Positions 38,623-46,864 of a stretch of 64,000 nt of DNA are shown here, piece by piece; position 1 is the first letter of the stretch, and the number at the start of each line of letters is the position of its first letter. Under the pieces are notes generated by a model that had not been told where the DNA came from, searched no databases, and saw nothing but the letters and a program-made list of their open reading frames with translations. The DNA is taken from contig NZ_CP141048.1 of assembly GCF_034627025.1 (NCBI RefSeq), forward strand, positions 558,001 through 622,000, read 5' to 3'. The position numbers and the translations under genes were made by a program. Source of the stretch: Microvirga lotononidis. GTDB taxonomy: Bacteria; Pseudomonadota; Alphaproteobacteria; Rhizobiales; Beijerinckiaceae.

Positions 38623-39687
38623 TTGGCTCACTCTCCCGCCATCGCCATGCCGAAAGGACGCGGAGCCTACCGCGTCCTCGTGCAGCGCAAGAAGCTCGTG
38701 CTTCTTGCCATGAGCCTCGTTCTGGTCCTCTCCGTCATCGCGGACCTGGGGTTGGGCCCGGCCCGCTACACCATGCGCGAGGTCGTGCTGGCGCTCATGG
38801 GCTCTCCCGACGTCTCGCAGCAGATCAGCGTGGTGATCTGGGATATCCGAATGCCGGTGGCACTCATGGCGGTGGTCGTTGGCGCAGCGCTGTCGGCCGC
38901 GGGCGCGCAGATGCAGACGATCCTCAACAACCCGCTGGCGAGCCCCTTCACGCTCGGCATCTCGGCGGCGGCGAGCTTCGGCGCCTCGATCGCGCTCGTC
39001 TTCGGCGTCGGCATCCTGCCCTGGGCCATCGACTACGTGGTGTCGATCAACGCCTTGCTCATGGCAATGGCGGCGGCGCTCTTCATCCACTTCATGAGCC
39101 AGAAGCGTGGCGTAACCGTCGAGACCATCGTGCTCCTCGGCATCACCCTCGTGTTCACCTTCAATGCGCTTCTTGCGCTGGTGCAGTATCTCGCCTCCGA
39201 GCAGGCGCTTGCGGCCGTTGTGTTCTGGACCATGGGCAGCCTCACCCGCGCCACGTGGCCGAAGCTTGCGATCACCACCGCCGTGGTGGCGATTTCGCTC
39301 CCTCTCTTCATGCGTCGCGCCTGGGCGCTCACGGCGCTGCGCCTCGGCGACGACAAGGCGGCGAGCTTCGGCGTCAACGTGCGCTGGCTGCGTCTCGAGA
39401 CGATGATGATCATCAGCGTGCTCGCCGCCGTGCCCGTGGCGTTCGTGGGCACCATCGGGTTCATCGGACTGGTGGGCCCGCACATCGCACGCATGCTCGT
39501 GGGCGAAGACCAGCGATACTTCCTGCCGGCGTCGGTTCTCTCCGGAGCGGCAATCCTGTCGCTGACTTCCGTCATCAGCAAGTCCATCGTGCCGGGAACG
39601 ATCTTTCCCATCGGCATCATCACAGCCCTCGTGGGCGTGCCGTTCCTCTTCAGCCTGATCATGTCCAGCCGGAGGCGCTCATGGTAA
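38623..39687 (+). CDS. Iron/siderophore ABC transporter permease (FecCD family)
   Basis: A 354-residue polytopic permease with about nine to ten helices. Family signatures are present: DIRMPVALMAVVVGAALSAAGAQMQ and NNPLASPFTLGISAAASFGA, and FVGTIGFIGLVGPHIARML near the C-terminus. A TTG start at 38623, eight bases after AAGGAC, is favoured; the ATG at 38647 would be eight codons shorter and has no ribosome site. The stop overlaps the ATPase start by seven bases. Confidence 0.92.
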   Translation: MAHSPAIAMPKGRGAYRVLVQRKKLVLLAMSLVLVLSVIADLGLGPARYTMREVVLALMGSPDVSQQISVVIWDIRMPVALMAVVVGAALSAAGAQMQTILNNPLASPFTLGISAAASFGASIALVFGVGILPWAIDYVVSINALLMAMAAALFIHFMSQKRGVTVETIVLLGITLVFTFNALLALVQYLASEQALAAVVFWTMGSLTRATWPKLAITTAVVAISLPLFMRRAWALTALRLGDDKAASFGVNVRWLRLETMMIISVLAAVPVAFVGTIGFIGLVGPHIARMLVGEDQRYFLPASVLSGAAILSLTSVISKSIVPGTIFPIGIITALVGVPFLFSLIMSSRRRSW

Positions 39688-40451
39688 CGAGCCTGCAACT
39701 CACCGATGTCGGCGTTCGATACGGCAAGCAGGAAGTGCTTGCCGGTGTCACCACGCCGGAACTGAAGGGCGGCGAGGTCACCGCCGTGATCGGACCGAAT
39801 GCCGCCGGCAAGTCGAGCCTGTTCCGACGCATCGCCGGCTTGCTCGACGGCCCCGGAAGCATCCGGATCGACGGTGCGGCCCCCCTGCCCGGTCCGGGCC
39901 AGGTCTGCTACATGCCGCAGGACACCTCGGTGAACACGGTTCTGACCGTCTATGAATCCGTGCTCCTCGCCCGCAAGCAGGGTGCGGGGCGGAAGGTGAC
40001 CGACATGGACCTCGAGGAGGTCGACCGCGTTCTCCACGGCCTGCAGATCGAACCCATCTCCTTCAAGGGCCTGCACGAACTCAGCGGTGGGCAACGGCAG
40101 CTGGTCTCGCTCGCCCAGGTGCTGGTCCGCGACCCGAAGATCCTTCTCCTCGACGAGCCGACGAGCGCGCTCGATCTGCACCGACAGGTCGAAGTGCTGG
40201 CTCTGATCCGCTCGCTCGCCAAGGAGCGCGGGATCTGCGTGATCCTGGCCATCCATGACCTGAACCAGGTCTTGCGCGTGGCCGATCGGGTGATGGTGAT
40301 CGATGCCGGCACCATGGTGAGTTGCGGACCGGTGGACAGGGTAATCACCCCGACCCTGCTTCAGACCATCTACAAGGTGGAAGGACGCATCGAGCAATGC
40401 TCACGCCTGTGCCGTCACGTGATCATCGACGGCCCGCTCGCGCGAATGTGA
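39681..40451 (+). CDS. Iron/siderophore ABC transporter ATP-binding protein (FecE/FepC type)
   Basis: A 256-residue ATPase with Walker A GPNAAGKSS, signature ELSGGQRQLVSLAQVL, Walker B ILLLDEPTSALDLHRQ and the H-loop ILAIHDLNQVLRVAD. It completes the three-gene importer. The frame is open far upstream inside the permease gene; the ATG at 39681 gives the family start MVTSLQLTDVGVRYG. No outer-membrane TonB receptor is adjacent. Confidence 0.92.
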   Translation: MVTSLQLTDVGVRYGKQEVLAGVTTPELKGGEVTAVIGPNAAGKSSLFRRIAGLLDGPGSIRIDGAAPLPGPGQVCYMPQDTSVNTVLTVYESVLLARKQGAGRKVTDMDLEEVDRVLHGLQIEPISFKGLHELSGGQRQLVSLAQVLVRDPKILLLDEPTSALDLHRQVEVLALIRSLAKERGICVILAIHDLNQVLRVADRVMVIDAGTMVSCGPVDRVITPTLLQTIYKVEGRIEQCSRLCRHVIIDGPLARM

Positions 40452-40472
40452 ATGGGAATCTGCCGCCTTGCC

Positions 40473-40715
40473 TTAAGGCTTCGGTTGCCAGTCCATCTTA
40501 ATTGATGCCGTCACGGTACAGACATTCTGGTTCTGGGCCTTGCGCACCTCGATGACGACATCGCTGAAATCGCCCTTGGCCAAACGCCCCTGGCCGATCT
40601 CTGTCGCCGACCGCGCCGCCGCCTGGACGGCCGCATCGTCGCTTTCGAACTCGGAGCCGTCCTCGTCACGGACAAGTTGCGCCCCGTCGTGGACGTCGAA
40701 ATAATATCGGGCCAC
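40473..40715 (-). CDS. DUF6894 family small protein
   Basis: An 80-residue protein of a family that is abundant in Hyphomicrobiales: VARYYFDVHDGAQLVRDEDG, then AARSATEIGQGRLAKGD, with a C-terminal VCTVTASIKMDW. The GTG start at 40715 is preferred because AAGGAG lies six bases upstream; an ATG at 40748 would add eleven residues without a ribosome site. Function is unknown. Confidence 0.85.
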   Translation of the reverse strand: MARYYFDVHDGAQLVRDEDGSEFESDDAAVQAAARSATEIGQGRLAKGDFSDVVIEVRKAQNQNVCTVTASIKMDWQPKP

Positions 40716-40795
40716 GTCAATCTCCTTCCGGTAGATATGACGCCTCATCCGCAGGGCAGTTTGAAGGCAGAAGAACTCGTCTGCATCCGAACACT

Positions 40796-41653
40796 CTACG
40801 AAGAGTGGGCCGGAGGATAGGAACGGGGCAGCAGGCGCCTGTAAACCCGCTTGGTCTTATCATAGCATTCGCACGTAATATTTTCGAGACCGGATCGATC
40901 AGCGATGACGATGCCGCCACGCTGCTGGGCGATGAGCCCCTGCCTCTGAAGGGCCCGCAGGACCGTGCTGAGCGTCGAACGCTGGACACCCAGCAGTTCC
41001 GCCAGATCGGCATGGGTCAGGGGGAGGACATCCTCATCGATCCTGTCACGTGCGTTCAGGATCCAGTTGCAGCAACGCTCCTCGACCGTGTGAACGGCGT
41101 TGCAGGAGATGGATTGGAACGTCTGCGCCAGCAAAGCCTCGGTGTAACTCAGCAACATCCGGCGCAGCTTCGGTCTAATCCGGATCGCCTCCTGCATCCA
41201 GTCCACGGTGATCCGGGAAGCGGTTCCGGGGACCTGCACCTTGTAGCGCCCGAAAGACTCGCGGGAAACCAGGGCGCTGATCAGTCCGAACATCCCCTCC
41301 CGCCCGATGGAGGCCACCTCGACGAACTGCCCCTCCTCCATGACATTGATCAACCCCACGATGGCGTCATGCGGGAAATAGGTGTAGTTGATGAGATCAC
41401 CCGCCTTGTAGAGGATCGCGTCCTTCGGCAGGGTCACGACGTCGAGATGGGGCTTCAGGTAAGCCAGATCCGCGGGCTCCAGCGCACCCAGAAACCAGTT
41501 GCTGTGGTGAAACGCAGTTTGAGTCCTGGCTCGAATGATGCATCTCCCCGATTTCGATTGACAGGTCAGGCTAAGCTGGCAGCCTCGGAAAAGCGGTGCG
41601 TCCGAGCACATCCTGAAGAGAGCTTGCCGGGCGAATGCTTGTTCGAGGAGCAT
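40796..41653 (-). CDS. Crp/Fnr-family transcriptional regulator
   Basis: A regulator of about 285 residues. The cyclic-nucleotide-type beta-barrel runs from about residue 55 (NWFLGALEPADLAYLKPHL) through FPHDAIVGLINVMEEGQFVE and SIGREGMFGL. The C-terminal helix-turn-helix is LTHADLAELLGVQRSTLSTVLRAL. No Fe-S cysteine pattern of Fnr is obvious. It belongs to the Hyphomicrobiales group with a poor cAMP site. Starts at 41653 (GGAG ten bases upstream), 41611 and 41704 are all possible. It is divergent from the class C beta-lactamase. Confidence 0.87.
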   Translation of the reverse strand: MLLEQAFARQALFRMCSDAPLFRGCQLSLTCQSKSGRCIIRARTQTAFHHSNWFLGALEPADLAYLKPHLDVVTLPKDAILYKAGDLINYTYFPHDAIVGLINVMEEGQFVEVASIGREGMFGLISALVSRESFGRYKVQVPGTASRITVDWMQEAIRIRPKLRRMLLSYTEALLAQTFQSISCNAVHTVEERCCNWILNARDRIDEDVLPLTHADLAELLGVQRSTLSTVLRALQRQGLIAQQRGGIVIADRSGLENITCECYDKTKRVYRRLLPRSYPPAHSS

Positions 41654-41776
41654 GTTCAGCCCACTCCGCGGCTTATCCCCAGCCGATCTCCGATTGCATC
41701 CCATGAGACGGTACGCTCACGTCCGACCGGTCGTATGAATCACCTTCCGACCGACTCATGCTGGAGCTGAGAGGAC

Positions 41777-42943
41777 ATGCCTTTGCCGCCACGACATCTC
41801 GCGTGCCTTGCGACCATTCTCATGGGATCCATCGTCGGTGCTCCGTCTTCTGCATGCGCTGCAGGACCTGTGCAGGATGCGGAAGTCCGGAAGGCCGTCG
41901 ATGAGGCCATGAAGCCGGTCATTGCGCAGTATGGGCTTCCAGGCATGGCCGTCGCGGTGTCCGTCGATGGCAGGCGCCATTTCATGGCATATGGCCTGGC
42001 ATCGAAGGAGCCCCAGGTTCCCGTGACACGCGATACGCTTTTCGAACTCGGCTCGATCAGCAAGACCTTCACGGCTACCCTGGCGACCTATGCCGAGGTC
42101 GAAGGCCGGCTGAAGCTGACCGACAGCGTCAGCCGGCACATGCCGGAGCTGAAGGGGAGCGCCTTCGACAAGGTTCGGCTCGTGGATCTCGCAACGCATA
42201 CTGCCGGCGGGTTCCCGCTCCAGCTGCCCGCAAGCGTGAAGGATCGCAAGCAGCTCATCGCTTATTATCGCGCGTGGAAGCCCACCTCGGCTTCCGGCAC
42301 TTGGCGCAGCTATGCGAATCCGAGCATCGGCCTGCTCGGCCTCGTCACCGCACGGGCGATGGATGCGAGCTTCACGTCTCTGGCGGAGCGCCTGTTTGGC
42401 GATCTCGGGCTGCGGCGGACCTATGTCGAGGTTCCTGCGGCGGAGATGAAGTCCTACGCCTGGGGCTATGGCCGCGACGGCAAGCCCGTGCGCGTTTCCC
42501 GAGCGCTGCTTGCGGACGAAGCGTATGGCGTGAAGTCGAATGCGGTCGACATGATCCGTTTTCTCGAGGTGAATATGGGAATCGGCTCGGTTCCGGAACC
42601 GATCGCACGATCCCTCAGGGCGACCCGGACCTGCTACTTCCGCTCGGGCGAGCTGACCCAGGGCCTCATCTGGGAGCAATATCCCTATCCGGTTGCATTG
42701 GACACGTTCATCGCCGGCAACACGATGAACCAGAGGGCCTCCCCAGCCTTCGCCATCGATCCGCCGCTGGCGCCGCGCGACGACGTGATCGTCAACAAGA
42801 CGGGGTCGACCCTCGGATTCGGCGCCTATGTCGCCTTCGTGCCGGGCAGGAAGATCGGCATCGTGATGCTCGCGAACAAAGCCTATCCCAACGAGGCAAG
42901 GGTGCGGGCGGCCCATCAGGTGCTGTCCCGCCTGACGGAGTGA
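41777..42943 (+). CDS. ampC: Class C beta-lactamase
   Basis: A 388-residue periplasmic serine hydrolase. A signal peptide (HLACLATILMGSIVGAPSSACA) leads to the AmpC fold. All class C motifs are present: nucleophile Ser93 in SISK, Tyr179-Ala-Asn181, and Lys341-Thr-Gly in NKTGSTLGFG, plus LIWEQYPYP. This would hydrolyse cephalosporins and penicillins. A GAGAGGAC site precedes the ATG. No ampR gene is adjacent; a Crp/Fnr regulator is read divergently instead. Confidence 0.94.
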   Translation: MPLPPRHLACLATILMGSIVGAPSSACAAGPVQDAEVRKAVDEAMKPVIAQYGLPGMAVAVSVDGRRHFMAYGLASKEPQVPVTRDTLFELGSISKTFTATLATYAEVEGRLKLTDSVSRHMPELKGSAFDKVRLVDLATHTAGGFPLQLPASVKDRKQLIAYYRAWKPTSASGTWRSYANPSIGLLGLVTARAMDASFTSLAERLFGDLGLRRTYVEVPAAEMKSYAWGYGRDGKPVRVSRALLADEAYGVKSNAVDMIRFLEVNMGIGSVPEPIARSLRATRTCYFRSGELTQGLIWEQYPYPVALDTFIAGNTMNQRASPAFAIDPPLAPRDDVIVNKTGSTLGFGAYVAFVPGRKIGIVMLANKAYPNEARVRAAHQVLSRLTE

Positions 42944-42995
42944 GCCGTCAGCCGCCCGAAAGCCTTTGTTCACCGCTGAATGCCATAACGCCGCC

Positions 42996-43262
42996 ATGAC
43001 GTACTCCCGCGACACCACAGCGATTTCCGAACTCACCGGTCAAACCGTCAGCACCTGGTCCGAGGAGTGGCGAATCGAAACTGAAGCCCGCACCGTCTTG
43101 AAGATGTCCAAGCAGGAACGGGATGTGTTCTTCAACGGCCGGAAGGATGAAAACGGGAAGACCATCGACCGTGGCGTGATCGGCATCCGCGGCCCGAAGG
43201 CCGTCGAGGACATCAAGGCCATGGTGGAGAGGCTGCAGGAGGCTCGCAGCAGGTCCAAATGA
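42996..43262 (+). CDS. Hypothetical 88-residue protein
   Basis: An unrecognised small soluble protein beginning MTYSRDTTAISELTGQTV and containing TWSEEWRIETEARTVL and a basic C-terminus (ERLQEARSRSK). The ATG at 42996 is chosen over an in-frame TTG at 42966. A composition rich in charged residues suggests a small DNA-, RNA- or protein-binding protein, but there is no motif to decide. Confidence 0.6.
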   Translation: MTYSRDTTAISELTGQTVSTWSEEWRIETEARTVLKMSKQERDVFFNGRKDENGKTIDRGVIGIRGPKAVEDIKAMVERLQEARSRSK

Positions 43263-43371
43263 CGGACCCTATTCCCAAGGCCGACGGGTCTTAGCAATAA
43301 AATGAACGTATAGATATAAATAGAAAGGGCCGCGCCCGGCCTTATCGACCGTGTTCGCGACCCTCGAACCG

Positions 43372-43386
43372 TATTTGCCCCTACGG
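43372..43386. repeat. 15-bp direct repeat, copy 1, in a hairpin
   Basis: TATTTGCCCCTACGG occurs here and again at 43555-43569, 183 bases apart. This copy lies in the loop and 3' arm of a perfect 7-bp hairpin (AACCGTA-TTTGCCCC-TACGGTT, 43367-43388). Confidence 0.8.
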
Positions 43387-43546
43387 TTTGTCCGGCATAA
43401 ATCATATAAGTTGCGCGATCAAGCCAAATCGTTTGGGAATGAACTATCCTAAGCGTCAGAATAGCGCAGATGCTCTATTGACACGCCCCATTCAGGTCAT
43501 GAACCGTCACAATTTGGACAAAATACTCTTTGAATAGATAGGTCAC

Positions 43547-43612
43547 CGACCTCTTATTTGCCCCTACGGGTCGGACCTTGGAGCGCCCCTGCGAAGTGGG
43601 CGCTTTCTTTTT
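43547..43612 (+). ncRNA. Candidate small RNA or leader with intrinsic terminator
   Basis: In the 400-base gap 43263-43662, two hairpins follow each other. The first is CCGACC (43546-43551) with GGTCGG (43569-43574), and its loop carries the second copy of TATTTGCCCCTACGG. The second is a GC-rich terminator. A weak promoter (TTTGGA, 16 bases, TAGATA at 43535-43540) would start transcription near 43547. The product would be about 66 nucleotides. The first gene after it starts at 43663, so it might instead be an attenuating leader. Confidence 0.5.
43582..43612 (+). terminator. Intrinsic terminator
   Basis: A 7-bp stem AGCGCCC/GGGCGCT (43582-43588 with 43598-43604), a CTGCGAAGT loop, and the tail TTTCTTTTT. 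It is the clearest Rho-independent terminator in the window. Confidence 0.88.
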
Positions 43613-43662
43613 GGAGAGCCGCCCCGCCCTGGCGGTTCCCGATCAGCAACCATTCAGCTTTC

Positions 43663-44058
43663 ATGTGGAATAATCGCATCGATATAAGGCGATTGTCCGT
43701 GCCCGTGCATCGTATCCTATTAGCCCTCGTTCAGCCCCTGCTGGCGCTCCTGCTGATCGCAGGAACGGCTCAGGCAGAGCTGTGCCTGTTCGAGGACCGG
43801 GATCGGAACGGCGCCGTCGAGCGCAGCTTGAGCCTGACCGGCGACGTCATGGCTCCGCTCGACGATTACGCGGTCGGCCTCCAGACCCAGGCCAACGGCG
43901 ACAACGATCACGATGCGGGCTCCGTCCTGCCAGCCGTCGCACCGGCGATCATCCTCGATCAGGCTCGCCTCATCCGGATGGCGTGCGTTGCCTACTCCAC
44001 CGCGCCGCCCACGCACAGGCCTTGCGCCGCTCCTCCGACTGGCCCACCTCTCGTCTGA
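43663..44058 (+). CDS. Exported hypothetical protein
   Basis: A 131-residue protein of unknown function with a signal peptide (HRILLALVQPLLALLLIAGTAQA) and a short mature part containing LCLFEDRDRNGAVERSLSL and a Pro-rich end. No strong ribosome site is visible, so the start is uncertain. It begins about 50 bases after an intrinsic terminator, which suggests either its own promoter or regulated read-through. It lies upstream of mprF but with a 139-base gap. Confidence 0.6.
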   Translation: MWNNRIDIRRLSVPVHRILLALVQPLLALLLIAGTAQAELCLFEDRDRNGAVERSLSLTGDVMAPLDDYAVGLQTQANGDNDHDAGSVLPAVAPAIILDQARLIRMACVAYSTAPPTHRPCAAPPTGPPLV

Positions 44059-44197
44059 GCCTGCCGGCGCCGCGCCCTCGCGTGCGCCGCCGCTCCCATG
44101 TGCCGCCGCACATTCCCTGCTCAGGCCTTGATCGATTATCGAGGCATCCGGGCGCCGGAATGACAGGCGCCCTTCAGACCATCAGACGAGATCTCCC

Positions 44198-46864
44198 ATG
44201 CCCACCAATGCTCTTCGGGCCGACCATGCGAGCCCTGCCGCCGAAACGCGGCAGGCGACATTTTCCCCCAGCACCAGCTTACTGACGGTCGTCCCCTCGA
44301 CCCGCCGGCACGCGCTTCTGCGATGGGCCACGCCGGTCGTCGCTCTCGCGGGATTCGCCGGATTGGCAGCCCTGCTCGTCAAGCTCCTGTCCGGCCTCGA
44401 TGTCGCGGCCGTGGCTGCAAGCGCCCTCGGAACGCCCTCGTATCTCATCGGCCTCTCCCTCCTCTGCGCGGCCGTGAGCTATGCCGCTCTCGTCGGCTAC
44501 GACGTTTTCGGCGTCCGCGCCGCGACCGCCAAGCCGGTGCCGTTGAAGACCATCGCCCTTGGATCGTTCACCAGCTACGCCATCGGCCACACTCTCGGCT
44601 TCCCCCTGGTGACGGCGGGCGCCGTGCGCTGGCGGATCTATGGCGGCGCCGGCCTGACCCTGGCCGAAGTCGCGAAGCTCACCGCCGTCGCCGCCATGAC
44701 CCTTTGGGTCGGCATGGCGGGCGTTCTCGGGCTCAGCGCCATCTCCGAGCCGCAGGCCCTCGCCTCGCTGGATTACCTGCCGGCTGGCCTCAACCAAGGC
44801 ATCGGGGCAGCCTTGCTGGTCGCTCTCGCGGCCTATTGGGCGTGGAGCCGCAAGGGGGGCCGAGAAATCGGACGGGGCGATATCCGGATCCGTCTTCCGG
44901 GCGGATCCGCCGCACTCGTCCAGATCGGTCTCGGCCTCACCGATATCTGCGCGGCAGCCGCTGCCCTATGGGTGCTCCTTCCCAGCGATCTCGGGATCGG
45001 GTTTCCGGCCTTCGCCGCCGTCTTCGCCAGCGCGATCCTGCTAGCCGTCGTCAGCCACGTCCCGGCCGGACTCGGCGCGTTCGAGGCGGCGATCCTGCTC
45101 GCTTTCCCGCAGGCGCCTACGGCCGAGCTTCTGTCCGCGATTCTCGTCTGGCGTCTGACCTACACGCTGATCCCGTTCCTGTTCGCCGTCGTGCTGTTCG
45201 CCGTCCACGAGATCAAGCGCTCGGATGCCCGGTTCTCTCAGGCGGTGCGGCGCGTCAGACGGGTCGTGCTGCCCTTCGTGCCCGCCGCGCTCGCCACGCT
45301 CACGTTCATCGGCGGCCTCGTGCTGCTCACCTCAGGCGCGCTCCCGAACGACTATTCCCGCGTGCGCGCCCTGCGGCACCTCGTGCCGCTGCCTTTCGCA
45401 GAGGTCTCGCATCTCGTCGGCAGCGCGGTCGGCGTCATGCTCCTCATCCTGTCGCGCGGCCTGATGCGTCGCCTGTCGAGCGCCTGGACGCTCTCCGTCG
45501 CACTGATCGGCGCGGGGATCGTCGTGTCGCTGGCCAAGGGCTTCGACTGGGAGGAAGCACTCGTTCTCTGCGCCGTTCTCAGCCTTCTCCTGACACACCG
45601 CTCCGCCTTCTACCGCAAGGCCGGGATCTTCGCGGAACCGCTGGAGCCGCGCTGGCTCGTGGCCATCGCCCTCATCGTCGGCTGTACTCTCTGGCTCGGC
45701 TTCACGGCGTTCCACGACGTCGATTACAGCCATGACCTGTGGTGGGAGTTCAACTGGCACGACGATGCATCCCGCTTCCTGCGCGGCAGCCTCGGCGCCA
45801 TCATCATCGGGGCGGCCCTGTCGCTCTATGCGCTGATCCACCGTCAGCCCGGTCTGCACCGGGTCGATCCCGTCACGACCAATGCGATTACGCCCGCCCT
45901 GGCGCATGCTGAGCGGGCCGATGCGCATCTCGCCCTCCTGGAGGACAAGCGCTTCCTCTTCCATGAATCCGGCGAGGCCTTCCTGATGTACGCCGTGCGC
46001 GGCAAGAGCTGGATCGCCATGGGCGACCCCATCGGGAAGCCCGAGCACGCCGCCGACCTCATGTGGCAGTTCCTCGAAGAGGTCGATCGGCACGCGGGCT
46101 GGCCCGTGTTCTATCAGGTCAGCCCCACCCATCTGCCCCTTTACCTCGACGGCGGCCTGTCGCTCGTGAAGCTCGGCGAGGAAGCACATGTGGATCTCGA
46201 TGCCTTCACGACCGAAGGCAAGGCCGGGAAGGACTGGCGCGCGGCGCTCAACCGCGCCAAACGCGAGAATTTGGAATTCGCGGTCCTTCCCGCCGCCGAG
46301 GTGCCCGCGCATCTCGCCGAACTCAAAGGTGTCTCCGACGCCTGGCTGGCGGAACGCGGTGCGGGCGAGAAGGGGTTCTCCATCGGCTTCTGGTCGGAGC
46401 GCTACCTGTCGCACTTCGATGTGGCGGTCATCCGCCGCGAGGGCAGCATCGTCGCCTTCGCCAATATCTGGTACGGCCAGCCCGGCGGCGAGATCACCGT
46501 CGATCTCATGCGCTACATGCCCGGCGTGTCCGGCATCATGGACCTGCTTTTCGTCAGCCTCATGCAGGAGGGAAAGGCCCGGGGCTACCGCTGGTTCAAC
46601 CTCGGCATGGCGCCATTGTCCGGTCTGTCCGACCATCGACTCGCGCCAAACTGGCACAAGCTTGCAGCCTTCGTCGCCCGTAACGGCGAGCGGTTCTACG
46701 GCTTCAAGGGCTTAAGAGCCTACAAGGAAAAGTTCGGCCCGGTCTGGGAGCCGCGCTATCTCGCCAGCCCCGGCGGATGGGCGCTGCCCCAGATCCTGCT
46801 CGACGTGACGAACCTGATTTCGGGCACCCAGTCCAGAACCACCAGCAAGGGAGCCAGATCATGA
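44198..46864 (+). CDS. mprF: Phosphatidylglycerol lysyltransferase/flippase MprF (LpiA)
   Basis: An 888-residue bifunctional membrane protein. The N-terminal half has about 14 helices that form the lysyl-phosphatidylglycerol flippase. The C-terminal DUF2156 domain (about 570-870, with SGEAFLMYAVRGKSWIAMGDP and RGYRWFNLGMAPLSGL) transfers lysine from Lys-tRNA to phosphatidylglycerol. The lipid reduces negative surface charge and gives acid and cationic-peptide tolerance. Its stop overlaps the acvB start, so lipid synthesis and removal are coupled. Confidence 0.94.
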   Translation: MPTNALRADHASPAAETRQATFSPSTSLLTVVPSTRRHALLRWATPVVALAGFAGLAALLVKLLSGLDVAAVAASALGTPSYLIGLSLLCAAVSYAALVGYDVFGVRAATAKPVPLKTIALGSFTSYAIGHTLGFPLVTAGAVRWRIYGGAGLTLAEVAKLTAVAAMTLWVGMAGVLGLSAISEPQALASLDYLPAGLNQGIGAALLVALAAYWAWSRKGGREIGRGDIRIRLPGGSAALVQIGLGLTDICAAAAALWVLLPSDLGIGFPAFAAVFASAILLAVVSHVPAGLGAFEAAILLAFPQAPTAELLSAILVWRLTYTLIPFLFAVVLFAVHEIKRSDARFSQAVRRVRRVVLPFVPAALATLTFIGGLVLLTSGALPNDYSRVRALRHLVPLPFAEVSHLVGSAVGVMLLILSRGLMRRLSSAWTLSVALIGAGIVVSLAKGFDWEEALVLCAVLSLLLTHRSAFYRKAGIFAEPLEPRWLVAIALIVGCTLWLGFTAFHDVDYSHDLWWEFNWHDDASRFLRGSLGAIIIGAALSLYALIHRQPGLHRVDPVTTNAITPALAHAERADAHLALLEDKRFLFHESGEAFLMYAVRGKSWIAMGDPIGKPEHAADLMWQFLEEVDRHAGWPVFYQVSPTHLPLYLDGGLSLVKLGEEAHVDLDAFTTEGKAGKDWRAALNRAKRENLEFAVLPAAEVPAHLAELKGVSDAWLAERGAGEKGFSIGFWSERYLSHFDVAVIRREGSIVAFANIWYGQPGGEITVDLMRYMPGVSGIMDLLFVSLMQEGKARGYRWFNLGMAPLSGLSDHRLAPNWHKLAAFVARNGERFYGFKGLRAYKEKFGPVWEPRYLASPGGWALPQILLDVTNLISGTQSRTTSKGARS

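Noticed and set aside
43372..43569. The two 15-mers as attachment sites of an inserted element
   Set aside because: The 183 bases between them code for nothing and no integrase is nearby; the copies sit in hairpins, which favours RNA structure.
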